DNA from: Saccharobesus litoralis
Lineage (GTDB): Bacteria > Pseudomonadota > Gammaproteobacteria > Enterobacterales > Alteromonadaceae
Length of the DNA: 64,000 nucleotides
NCBI RefSeq assembly: GCF_003063625.1
Contig: NZ_CP026604.1
Location: forward strand, 5,434,065 to 5,498,064
Reading direction: 5' to 3'
Of this stretch, positions 46,052-54,543 are shown piece by piece (positions within the stretch are counted from its first letter, which is position 1; each line of letters opens with the position of its first letter). A model generated the notes under the pieces. The model was given only the letters and a program-made list of their open reading frames with translations, did not search any database and had not been told where the DNA came from. The position numbers were made by a program, and so were the translations under genes.

Positions 46052-46588
46052 TTATTGGCGCACAAGCGCATTAATTTGCTTAACTATTTTGTCTTTAGTT
46101 TTACTCTTAAACCCTAGGTGGGTTGCGACGATTTTGCCATCGCTATTGATCAAAAAAGAGGTCGGCATGGCCATAACATTAAATGCACTAGCCGCCTTGC
46201 CATTTTGGTCATGCAAGAGCGTGAAGTCAGCTTGTTGCTGTTTTAAAAACGTTTCGGCATCGTCTTTAACTTCATCAACACTAATAGCGACCACTTCTAC
46301 TCCTTTATCTTGATATTTCTGCTGTAGCTCCTGCATAAATGGGAAGGATTTTTTACAAGGTCCACACCAAGATGCCCAAAAGTCTAAATAAACAATTTTA
46401 CCTTTAAATTGCGCTAAACTGGTTAACTGACCATGGGTTAAACTAGGTAGGTTGATAGGGGGCGCTTGTTTAGCTTGAGCACTGCCAACCAGACAAAAAA
46501 TGACAATAGCACCCAGCTTACTTAAATTTTTTAATTTATTTAACAAGATAAAGCGGTTCAAGAAGATAACGCAGTTAAAAAGCAACAT
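46052..46588 (-). CDS. TlpA-like periplasmic thioredoxin
   Basis: A thiol-disulfide oxidoreductase with the active site WCGPCK, a thioredoxin fold (YLDFWASWCGPCKKSFP, cis-Pro in MAMPTSF) and an N-terminal hydrophobic signal or anchor (LGAIVIFCLVGSAQA). The 178-residue frame begins at the ATG at 46588; a TTG at 46546 would give a more regular signal peptide. In this operon it may reduce the CxxCH cysteines of the multi-heme protein before heme attachment, or the DUF4266 cysteines. It lies between DUF1501 and DUF4266 genes with small gaps. Confidence 0.9.
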   Translation of the reverse strand: MLLFNCVIFLNRFILLNKLKNLSKLGAIVIFCLVGSAQAKQAPPINLPSLTHGQLTSLAQFKGKIVYLDFWASWCGPCKKSFPFMQELQQKYQDKGVEVVAISVDEVKDDAETFLKQQQADFTLLHDQNGKAASAFNVMAMPTSFLINSDGKIVATHLGFKSKTKDKIVKQINALVRQ

Positions 46589-46625
46589 AACTCATCAATT
46601 ATTTATTTCAATTAACCTATAAGAC

Positions 46626-47957
46626 CTAGACAACTTGCAAACTATTTCGTGGATCATTTAATTGTGCGGTTTGTTGACTCGAGGCAAACAGATCAAGTTG
46701 GCTTTCTTCTCGTAACGGAAAGGCGCTACTAATAACCCCGTGATCAACACCAAACAATTTGCGCCCTGCTGCCATTACATCTTTGGGTAAAATGATAATG
46801 CCATTGTTATCATCACGTTCAAGTGTTACTGGGTTTATCTTTAAAGCATTGTGACCTTCATCTGTCACACCAACCACACGATTACCCCATGAGGCATTTT
46901 TTTGCATAAAGATGGTACTCCCTATAGGCCAATGATCTTTACCATTACTGTCGTTATATCTTGGCGTACGCCCAAAGTCTGAAGCAATCACCACCACCAA
47001 CCTGTCGGCGATGTTTGCAGCTTCTGCCTGCTCCCACAAATAATCAACGCCTTGGGTTAAGTAGCTAAGCTCTGTGCTATGTAGGTTATCGTGATCATCA
47101 TGGGTATCAAACCCCCAAACGATCATATCGGCACTGGCACTCACACCGGAAATAAAGCTAGCCACAGTCACATCAACTTGCTGCTGAAACTGCCCCAATG
47201 AAGTGTTGTCGTAGTCACGACCTTGTAACACGGCTAAGTTATCGCGTAAGTCACCTAAAATAGCTCCGTTGGTCACTGAAGAGCGAAACACTTGGCGATT
47301 ATATTGCTGGCGCGGGGTTAGATTAGTGGCATCAGCCAACCTAGTATTGCGTGCTTGATGATAATTTAACACTCGTTGCCAATCTGCTGATGGAATATGG
47401 CTAGTGGTAGGGTCCCAGCGCTGGCCGTTAGGATTAATAATATTAATCAGGGCACTGGGGTTATCTAATCGACTACTGCGGATCAAGCGTGCAGTTTCGC
47501 CGTAACCACCATGGTTAACATAAGCAATGGGTAAATCCGGTGCATGAATTGACGCAGCTAACGCGGTTAAACTAGGATACCCTTCTGCAAGGCGGCCACT
47601 AAAGTTATGCACGACGCCAGCATCGTGCGAATTTGTTTGCGCATCCACGCCATTGACTACCATCATATGTTGGTAGTATTTATCGAAAAATGCTTGGTTA
47701 TCAGCAAACGGGGCGTAGCGTATATTACCTGCAGTTTGAATATCACCGGTACGCGCCCAATGATTAATTTCTGCTTCTCCGGGGACGTTCAACTTGGGAT
47801 CACAAAAACTAGTTACATCCCATCCCCCTTGAGCTTGCACAACAACATAATAATTACCCGTGTAATCTTCTGGTGCAGCAAAAAGGTTAAACGATGGCGC
47901 AATACCTGTAACTAAACCAGCAGAGGCGCTCATTTTTAAAAACTGTCGACGATCCAT
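46626..47957 (-). CDS. DUF1501 family protein with Tat signal
   Basis: A 443-residue exported protein of the DUF1501 family, related in fold to the alkaline phosphatase/sulfatase group. The N terminus MDRRQFLKMSASAGLV carries the twin-arginine motif RRQFLK, so it is exported folded. Later motifs include NGVDAQTNSHDAG, GFDTHDDH and VVIASDFGRTPRYN, which may supply metal ligands. DUF1501 genes typically pair with a gene for a large DUF1592/DUF1800-type protein, as here (15-bp gap). Substrate unknown. Confidence 0.88.
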   Translation of the reverse strand: MDRRQFLKMSASAGLVTGIAPSFNLFAAPEDYTGNYYVVVQAQGGWDVTSFCDPKLNVPGEAEINHWARTGDIQTAGNIRYAPFADNQAFFDKYYQHMMVVNGVDAQTNSHDAGVVHNFSGRLAEGYPSLTALAASIHAPDLPIAYVNHGGYGETARLIRSSRLDNPSALINIINPNGQRWDPTTSHIPSADWQRVLNYHQARNTRLADATNLTPRQQYNRQVFRSSVTNGAILGDLRDNLAVLQGRDYDNTSLGQFQQQVDVTVASFISGVSASADMIVWGFDTHDDHDNLHSTELSYLTQGVDYLWEQAEAANIADRLVVVIASDFGRTPRYNDSNGKDHWPIGSTIFMQKNASWGNRVVGVTDEGHNALKINPVTLERDDNNGIIILPKDVMAAGRKLFGVDHGVISSAFPLREESQLDLFASSQQTAQLNDPRNSLQVV

Positions 47958-47972
47958 ATTATTATCCTCTGC

Positions 47973-50900
47973 TTATTCGTGAATATACCGGTAGTCCATC
48001 ATTAAATAGGCGGTTACTGTGCGCCAAGCGGTTAAAATACCATTCGGATCACTACCATCAGACCAATGCTCTAACCGGCAGTGTGAACCCTCTTCGGAAA
48101 TATGGCGCCAAGCATTTTGTTCATTTATTCGGCGGTTTTTATCCTGCCAAGTATCAATAAACAATTGATACGTATGAGTTAACTCAGCGGAGCTTAAACT
48201 CAAATTTTCGCCGAGTAATAATTGGTGAAGCGATAATATTTGTTGTTTTATGGCTAACGTACCATTCGTTTCAGCGTTGGGATCCGTATCTTTTAGTTGC
48301 ACTAAAATTTGCGCGCTCTCATCTCCGGCTTGCTGACCATAGGCTTGAATTTGAATATGGTAGTTACCCGTAACAGCAGTAAAATTGGCTATTATTGAGC
48401 TGGTTGCACACAAGGTAACATCGTTTTCTGCCTGCTGAGCTGCATTAAAACTTTGGTAGGCACAACCACCTTGTGTCGTCACTTGATTGGTTGTGTCTGC
48501 AATTAAAGTTCCGAGGTAGTCATCAACAATAATTTGCTGATTAGGTCCTGTGATAGTCAAACGATTAAGCACTAAGTTTCTATCACCTAAGGTTTCGGAC
48601 CAAAAGTCATTGGTAAAAGTTAAGCTCAGTACCTTTTCACCGGCCTGCACATTGGCTTGCAAATCAATAGTCTGCATTTGATTAGCGGAATCTGCGTCAA
48701 CAAAGGTTTGTAAGGCGGTTTCGATACCCGGCTCTGTCACTGTCTCGACCGAGTTAAACAAATGTCGTTGGCCTTGCGGTTGTTTAAAATCATTAATGAC
48801 GATAGGGCATGACGCTTCCACCGCATGAGTGGTAGCAACACTTGTCATGACTGAGCTAACTTCTCGTGCGCGCTCTGTCACATTATCTGAATCAATGCCA
48901 CCATAATAAATACGATATTCCTCTAGTAATGAGTTGTTTTCTTGCCAATCACTTACCCCCCAATCAAATCCAGTTAGGGCTTTGGTTTTAGCGACTAGTT
49001 CTTCCGGTGTTAAAAGCTTTTCAGCGCCCACATTTGCTAATTCGATTAAACGGTCGTTTGTCATTACGTCATGACTCGCGGTTGCCCTAAACCAATTGCT
49101 GACGATCATATCAGCCAACAAATCTTTTAAGTTTAAGTTGTTGGCTCGAAAATCGGTTGCTAATTCGCCAATAAACCGTGTTTGAGCATCAAACAAATTG
49201 CGCTTCGCGCTATAATCCGCATCACTTTCACTTTGCGGCGCAGTGGCTGCTGCCGTGCCATATATGGTCGGCCACCAAAACTTAATCGTTGCTTCGGCAA
49301 ATCTATCGTCGTTAACTATTTGCTGTGCAGCCCAAGATAAACTTGATGTGGCATCAGGCGCATCACTGCCATTAAACCCTGGGGTGCGCATATCGCCGTA
49401 CCAAGAATCGCCTTGTTGGTATAGCTCGTTACGAATATCGCGCCCTAAATCTTCATCCCACAGCCATTTATAAGAATGCGGTAATGAATCTTGCCCGCCA
49501 ACTTGATCACGGTAAAAACCTTCATCACCATAGTTCTGATATGCACCAGCTAATGGATCTAACGTTTGGTGACATACACTACAATTTTCGTTATTCAATG
49601 TTGGGTTATTGGTATCTGCCAAGGCATCTGGATCCATCGTTCGGCTAGCAGATTGCTCGATATCAAAACCTAAGAAATGGAAATAGGTCCAACGGCTACG
49701 CGCGCGATTACGATTAGTTGCGGTTGACGGGTAGCGTTTTAAAAATGACAAGGTGTTAAGTACACCGGCATGCGGAAAATCTGTGACCAAACCTTGTTCA
49801 TTGTATTCAAGAACGCGTAATTCTTCATTCCAGCCAAATGTTTGCCAATCAGCCATGCGCACATAACCTTTATCTTGCGCCGGCAGCCACTGCTCCGTAG
49901 TGGTTGAGAAATCAGCATCCGTTAGCATAATTTCATCGGTCGCTGCATTTACCATAGTATAATTGGCGGTTAATATTTCAGAATAAGGCCGGTCATTTTC
50001 CACCACATAAGCAATTAACTCTAACGGAGCGCGAGCAAGGCCATAGTTAATAGCCCAATTACGCTCGCGGGTTTGTTGACGCCTTTCATCTGAATCTTCA
50101 CCTTGATATTGCTCGGCTAAATCAAATAACCAATTGGTATATTCTGGGTAGCGACTGTCTAAACCATTAATTAAACCGCGCCATGGCACTAGCCATCTAT
50201 CGGTCAGTAATTTGTCGTTAGCTCCGCGCAGAATAAACTCATGAAACGCATCACCTGTCATTAAACCGCGAATTGTTGCTTTTAGTTCTTGTTCACTGCT
50301 GCCTTGTACCGCTGCATACTCAGCACTGGTAGGCTGCCGTCCCGCCAAAATCAATGCTGCTCGTTTGAGTGTACTCAAGTTATCTTCAAAGCTAACCCCA
50401 TCAAAGAAAGGGCGCGCTTGGCTTGGTGGGGCATCAACTTGTCCACCTAGCGCCACGAGATATTCACGTAAAGCGTTATATTCAGTATCGTTTGAGATAA
50501 AAATAACACTGCCACCATGGCCATTTAACCCCTGAATTTTATTAAGAATTAACTGCGCATTACTGTCATCTTGCGCAATAAACGATGCAAAGACTTGATG
50601 ATTATGAAGCAAATGTTGTGTTTCACTAGCGCTGATAAATTGAATGGCAGTTGATTCGGCAGTTCCAGACTCTACATGACAAGTCACGCAACGATTTTGC
50701 ACTACAGGTTGCGAAATTGTGTCGTTAAATAATATTTGTTCTGCGGTTAACGCTATGTCGTCGTTCGTTTCGCCCGATGACGCGTCGCCATCATTAGGTT
50801 GGTCATTGGTGCTATCATTTGTTGTGTCGTTACTAGCGTCACTATTTGTGTCATCGCCAGCATTATCATTTGAGCTATCGCCACTGTTGCCGCTATTATT

Positions 50901-52649
50901 ACCATCAATTGGAGCGTCATCTATTGGTGTATCATCTATCGGAGTGTCAGTATTGCCATTCTGTGGATCATTATTATCTGGGTTCTCATTAGAACTATTA
51001 TCACTCGGTTGATCGCTAGGTAAACTATCTATTTGTGCACCTAATGCTGTCAAGTAGGCACGCAATGCTAAATTCTGCTCACTACCCACACTAAAAATAA
51101 TGCCACCACTATGAGTAATATCACCCTGGGTTTTATTTAAGATGAGCTGAGCATTAGCAATATCCTCCGCTAAAAAATCCACTAAAGTTTGATGATTAGT
51201 GGTTAAATATCCCTGTTGACTGCTCATTACAAACTGCAACCGAGTCGTATCGGCGACACCGCCATCTACGTGACATGTAATGCAACGAGATTGCACCACA
51301 GCCACGGATAATGTGTCGTTATACAATACCTGTTCAACACTGAGTGGTGGGGTATTTTGATCCGGCGCTGAACTATCGTCTCCAGTACTGTCATCCCCTG
51401 TAGCATCATTCCCTGTACCATCACCTCCAATACCGTCCGCGCTACCATCATTTGGCTGAGCGTCTGCAGTCAGTGTACCGCCAATATCGAGCAGGTATTG
51501 TCTAAGCGCTGTGAATTGAGCTGAATCAGATGAGAATATTTGCCCGCCGCTATGTCCCAGTCGCCCTTGCACTTTATCTAATACTAATTGTGCATGGTTT
51601 GCTTGCTGGTTGATCAAATTGATAAACTGATTGTGATTGCTAATTTGATGATCTGGCGCTTGATGATCGCTTTGCTGACTCGAAACAAACAACAAACGCG
51701 TTGTACTGGCGATGCCAGTTGCGACATGACAAGCGATACAACGCGCCTGTACTACAGGCTGGGAAATTAAATTATTGAATGTGATTTGCTCAGGAGTCAA
51801 CTCTTGTGGCGGGTCGCTCGGCGTTGCATTTCCATCATTGCCATTGTCTGTATTAGCGTCTGTACCAGTGTCACTCGAATTAGCATCTCCTAAATTATCT
51901 CCACCAGCACTATTATCATCGCTCGAACTATCATCACCAGTTGACGGCTGCATTGATGAGCCACCATCACTATTGGTATTGTCACCCGTGTTAGTATTAC
52001 CTTCTCCACTGTTACCATCAGCACTATTACCGCTATCATCGCTCTGGGGCTCATCCGGTTCTTGAGTTACGCAACCTGTACACTCTTGCTTTAGCATGCC
52101 AACAAAGGTGGTAAAGTGTTGTAACTCAAGGCTGTTGAGCGCTAATTGCACGCCCCCCAAATGACTCACTTGGCCGCTTGGCTTTTGCAATAACAATTGC
52201 TCACCGGTAGGAACATTTAGCGCGAAATCTTTTAGCGCTTGCTTATTAAATAAATCAGTTGTTGCAGAACCTGCTGCAGCTTGCACACTAGCATCAAGCA
52301 AAATCAAGCGCGAACTAGCGGCAAAGCCATTGGCCGTATGGCAAGAAATACAAGACGCAGCTATGATATTTTGCGCGATGTTTTGCTGATAATAACTCAG
52401 TGTCTGGACTGGCGTTATAGCTTGTTCTGAAGGCGGCGCCGTTGGCGGCTCACTATCTGGCGTAGCATTGCCATCACTTGGGGGATTATTGTTTGGTTGC
52501 TGACCAGCGTTTTGGTTATTTTCAGGTGTTTGGTTATTTTCAGGTGTTTGGCTAACATCACCACTGGTTTCACCGCCACCACCACAGCCTGTGATGTAAC
52601 CAAGCATAACCAATACGAGTGCTATTTTTATCATTGTTTTAGGCAACAT
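47973..52649 (-). CDS. Giant lipoprotein with five CxxCH heme sites and CBM-like domain
   Basis: About 1558 residues. A lipoprotein signal (ITGC then a Gly run) is followed by four homologous modules, each with one CxxCH site (near residues 100, 304, 456, 654) and a downstream block N-AQL-L-K-QG--HSGG. Linkers are 40-100 residues of Asp/Asn/Ser/Gly. Residues 745-1100 resemble the planctomycete-type DUF1592/DUF1588 region, with a fifth site CSVCHQTLDPLAG (near 1023). Around 1370-1480 a segment (FTNDFWSETLGDRNLVL) resembles calcium-dependent xylan-binding modules. I chose the ATG at 52649 over an upstream TTG. It is the first gene of the six-gene operon. Likely a surface or periplasmic multi-heme protein acting with DUF1501. 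Confidence 0.85.
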   Translation of the reverse strand: MLPKTMIKIALVLVMLGYITGCGGGGETSGDVSQTPENNQTPENNQNAGQQPNNNPPSDGNATPDSEPPTAPPSEQAITPVQTLSYYQQNIAQNIIAASCISCHTANGFAASSRLILLDASVQAAAGSATTDLFNKQALKDFALNVPTGEQLLLQKPSGQVSHLGGVQLALNSLELQHFTTFVGMLKQECTGCVTQEPDEPQSDDSGNSADGNSGEGNTNTGDNTNSDGGSSMQPSTGDDSSSDDNSAGGDNLGDANSSDTGTDANTDNGNDGNATPSDPPQELTPEQITFNNLISQPVVQARCIACHVATGIASTTRLLFVSSQQSDHQAPDHQISNHNQFINLINQQANHAQLVLDKVQGRLGHSGGQIFSSDSAQFTALRQYLLDIGGTLTADAQPNDGSADGIGGDGTGNDATGDDSTGDDSSAPDQNTPPLSVEQVLYNDTLSVAVVQSRCITCHVDGGVADTTRLQFVMSSQQGYLTTNHQTLVDFLAEDIANAQLILNKTQGDITHSGGIIFSVGSEQNLALRAYLTALGAQIDSLPSDQPSDNSSNENPDNNDPQNGNTDTPIDDTPIDDAPIDGNNSGNSGDSSNDNAGDDTNSDASNDTTNDSTNDQPNDGDASSGETNDDIALTAEQILFNDTISQPVVQNRCVTCHVESGTAESTAIQFISASETQHLLHNHQVFASFIAQDDSNAQLILNKIQGLNGHGGSVIFISNDTEYNALREYLVALGGQVDAPPSQARPFFDGVSFEDNLSTLKRAALILAGRQPTSAEYAAVQGSSEQELKATIRGLMTGDAFHEFILRGANDKLLTDRWLVPWRGLINGLDSRYPEYTNWLFDLAEQYQGEDSDERRQQTRERNWAINYGLARAPLELIAYVVENDRPYSEILTANYTMVNAATDEIMLTDADFSTTTEQWLPAQDKGYVRMADWQTFGWNEELRVLEYNEQGLVTDFPHAGVLNTLSFLKRYPSTATNRNRARSRWTYFHFLGFDIEQSASRTMDPDALADTNNPTLNNENCSVCHQTLDPLAGAYQNYGDEGFYRDQVGGQDSLPHSYKWLWDEDLGRDIRNELYQQGDSWYGDMRTPGFNGSDAPDATSSLSWAAQQIVNDDRFAEATIKFWWPTIYGTAAATAPQSESDADYSAKRNLFDAQTRFIGELATDFRANNLNLKDLLADMIVSNWFRATASHDVMTNDRLIELANVGAEKLLTPEELVAKTKALTGFDWGVSDWQENNSLLEEYRIYYGGIDSDNVTERAREVSSVMTSVATTHAVEASCPIVINDFKQPQGQRHLFNSVETVTEPGIETALQTFVDADSANQMQTIDLQANVQAGEKVLSLTFTNDFWSETLGDRNLVLNRLTITGPNQQIIVDDYLGTLIADTTNQVTTQGGCAYQSFNAAQQAENDVTLCATSSIIANFTAVTGNYHIQIQAYGQQAGDESAQILVQLKDTDPNAETNGTLAIKQQILSLHQLLLGENLSLSSAELTHTYQLFIDTWQDKNRRINEQNAWRHISEEGSHCRLEHWSDGSDPNGILTAWRTVTAYLMMDYRYIHE

Positions 52650-53076
52650 TTTAATCAACTCGGTACAACTTTATCCGACACAAACAGCATAGCTTAAATT
52701 TTCATGGGAAAGCTGTGCTTTAATTCACAAAATGCAATAAACCTTGATTGTGGGTAACTATTCATTATCTCAAGCAACGGGTTTCTACATCTACAAATTA
52801 CAACAGAATAAGCTGTAACTATTCAGCGTGTTTGTAAATAGAGCTAAATTTTTACCACAGGTATAAAAAATTACCGTCATACCTGAGAAATCAGGTATCC
52901 AGCGCCTTTGTTAAAGTAAATTCAATTCTGTGTACAGTACAAAGTCGCTAGATTACCGCATTTGCAGGTTTCTTGTTCCTGACGAAACCTAAGTACCTAC
53001 GTCCTGTAGGCACGGCAAAGACGAGAGTAAATAGCAAAACCATAGCCTGTAAAACCAATAACGCTGAATACTTGTA

Positions 53077-53106
53077 GTAGGCGAGACTTGGCTTCCAAGC
53101 CCCTAC
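53077..53106. repeat. Nested hairpin
   Basis: Outer arms GTAGG/CCTAC and inner arms CTTGG/CCAAG with a 3-nt loop. It is part of the cluster of palindromes between the multi-heme operon and the cNMP gene. Confidence 0.6.
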
Positions 53107-53133
53107 TTTTGGTAGTCTTGCTCTTTTGGGCAG

Positions 53134-53243
53134 GAAAGTTTGCAGGCTCTGCAAGCATAAATGCTCACCTACAAAAGAAAGGTTTGCAGGCTCTGCAAGC
53201 ATAAATGCTCACCTACGAGAGAAAGGTTTGCAGGCTCTGCAGG
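53134..53243 (+). repeat. Tandem 44-bp repeat, two and a half units
   Basis: Units start at 53134, 53177 and 53221; the third is cut short after about 23 bp. Each carries the hairpin TTGCAG/CTGCAA (loop GCT) then CATAAATGCTCACCTAC. Units 1 and 2 are nearly identical, implying recent duplication. Confidence 0.88.
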
Positions 53244-53247
53244 CAGG

Positions 53248-53274
53248 AAGTGCGACTAGGAAGCTGTCGCACTT
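53248..53274 (-). terminator. Hairpin downstream of the cNMP-binding gene
   Basis: AAGTGCGAC / GTCGCACTT, a 9-bp perfect stem with a 9-nt loop, 22 bp after the stop of the leftward gene. No strong T run follows, so termination may be partial. Confidence 0.5.
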
Positions 53275-53296
53275 GGATTAAAACTAGAGGTAGTAT

Positions 53297-53653
53297 TTAT
53301 TTTTGTAGTGCAACCAAGCGCTCAGTTGTGTCTTTTAAGCGCTGCGCCAACCCTTCAATCAAACGTAACGCAATACCACTATTACTTTTAATTAAGGCTT
53401 TAAATTTTTCTTCATCGTAAGCGAGTAAGCTCACGTCGGAATCAGCAACCGCTGTACAGGTCCTTACATCAGAAGTTAACAGTGCCATTTCACCAACAAA
53501 CTCACCTTCACCTAAGGTCGCGATTTCCACCGTATTGTCAGCATTTCCTTTAGTCAAGCGGATCTGTCCGTGGCTAATCACATACATTTGACGGCCTTTT
53601 TCACCCTCTGTAAATAAAGTTTGGCCTTTGCGTAACTCAACCGTATTTTCCAT
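53297..53653 (-). CDS. Single-domain cyclic-nucleotide-binding protein
   Basis: A 118-residue protein made only of a CRP-like cyclic-nucleotide-binding fold, with no DNA-binding domain. The phosphate-binding cassette is GEFVGEMALLTSDVRTCTA, retaining the Glu and Arg that bind the nucleotide in CRP. A C-terminal helix follows (LRLIEGLAQRLKDTTERL). Stand-alone domains of this kind can act as cNMP-responsive partners of other proteins. The next gene upstream on the same strand is a GNAT acetyltransferase (92-bp gap), which recalls cNMP-regulated acetyltransferases. Whether the two interact is unknown. Confidence 0.88.
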   Translation of the reverse strand: MENTVELRKGQTLFTEGEKGRQMYVISHGQIRLTKGNADNTVEIATLGEGEFVGEMALLTSDVRTCTAVADSDVSLLAYDEEKFKALIKSNSGIALRLIEGLAQRLKDTTERLVALQK

Positions 53654-53745
53654 GGTATCAATAAATCACTTAATCAATCGTTATTAACTAGCATAAATTG
53701 CCAGCAACTAGACTGCAACTAAAGCCTTTAAAACTCACCACAAAA

Positions 53746-54315
53746 TTACAACAATTTGCGCATCGGATACCACATTATATCTGGACACTTAGTACCGACT
53801 TGTGGGGCTTTAACCGTTTCAAAACCTACTTGCTGCATGGCTTTAACTCTGTGCTGTGGACAATCCAATGCGATAGACTTGGCACCTAGATACGCAGCCT
53901 GTTCAATCCGACATTGAACTAAATTAGCTGCCACTCCCAAACCACGGTAGCCTTCATCTACAATTAAGCGATTAAATGAAGCGATTTTCTGTGGGTATAA
54001 ATCATCTAACCCTTTATACAACTCACCTTCAGGTAAATCAGATAACGAATTGTGAATTGACAAGCGAGCGCTGGCAATAACTTGTCCTTCTACACTCGAT
54101 AACCAGTGCCACGCCAATTCATCTTGCGCTTCAATCCACGTTTGCGCTTTTAATGTATTCGACATATTCATATTAGCCGTTCGCCATTGCTGAAAGCGGA
54201 ATCGGCCAACACTCTCGATTAATCTTGTATACTCAGGGTGAGATACATCAAATTGCACAGTAACAACGTTGGCAATACGCGCCAATTTCACTTGTTGATC
54301 AACAACGGCTTCCAT
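53746..54315 (-). CDS. GNAT-family N-acyltransferase-like protein
   Basis: A 189-residue protein with the GNAT fold: substrate region LIESVGRFRFQQW, strand ASFNRLIVDE and the acetyl-CoA loop EGYRGLGVAANLVQ, then a C-terminal strand CPQHRVKAMQQVGFETV. It may be nearer to the acyl-homoserine-lactone-synthase-like or autoinducer-type GNAT subgroup, given the N-terminal FDVSHPEYTRLIESVGRFRF, but this is not certain. It precedes the cNMP-binding gene on the same strand and is divergent from the MscS gene. Substrate unknown. Confidence 0.78.
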   Translation of the reverse strand: MEAVVDQQVKLARIANVVTVQFDVSHPEYTRLIESVGRFRFQQWRTANMNMSNTLKAQTWIEAQDELAWHWLSSVEGQVIASARLSIHNSLSDLPEGELYKGLDDLYPQKIASFNRLIVDEGYRGLGVAANLVQCRIEQAAYLGAKSIALDCPQHRVKAMQQVGFETVKAPQVGTKCPDIMWYPMRKLL

Positions 54316-54543
54316 AATTTTTCCCTGTGGAATATTGCTATAAAGGTGTCCGACATAAATAAGCTAACGATTCATGGCGTTCCACCACATTAAGTTTATT
54401 CAACTCGTTTCACTCTAGGTCTTTTTAAGTGCTCCCAAATCACTCATTTTGCCAAGTAGATTGTAGTTTATTTAAAGTTAAAATAAACAGGGGTTTATGA
54501 TTATTTAAATTAATACCTGAAAATTAATGTTTGAATAAAGGAC

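Larger units (their letters stand above)
52659..53296. other. Repeat-rich non-coding region in the accessory block
   Basis: A 638-bp stretch without genes. It holds the promoter region of the multi-heme operon, a small palindrome (CCTGAGAAATCAGG, near 52880), an isolated hairpin like the 47-bp module of the dispersed repeat (CCTAC/GTAGG, near 52995), a nested hairpin (53077-53106), tandem 44-bp repeats (53134-53243) and a hairpin after the cNMP gene (53248-53274). Confidence 0.75.

Noticed and set aside
53134-53243. Possible CRISPR or attachment site
   Set aside because: Two and a half near-identical units without unique spacers; a simple tandem duplication.
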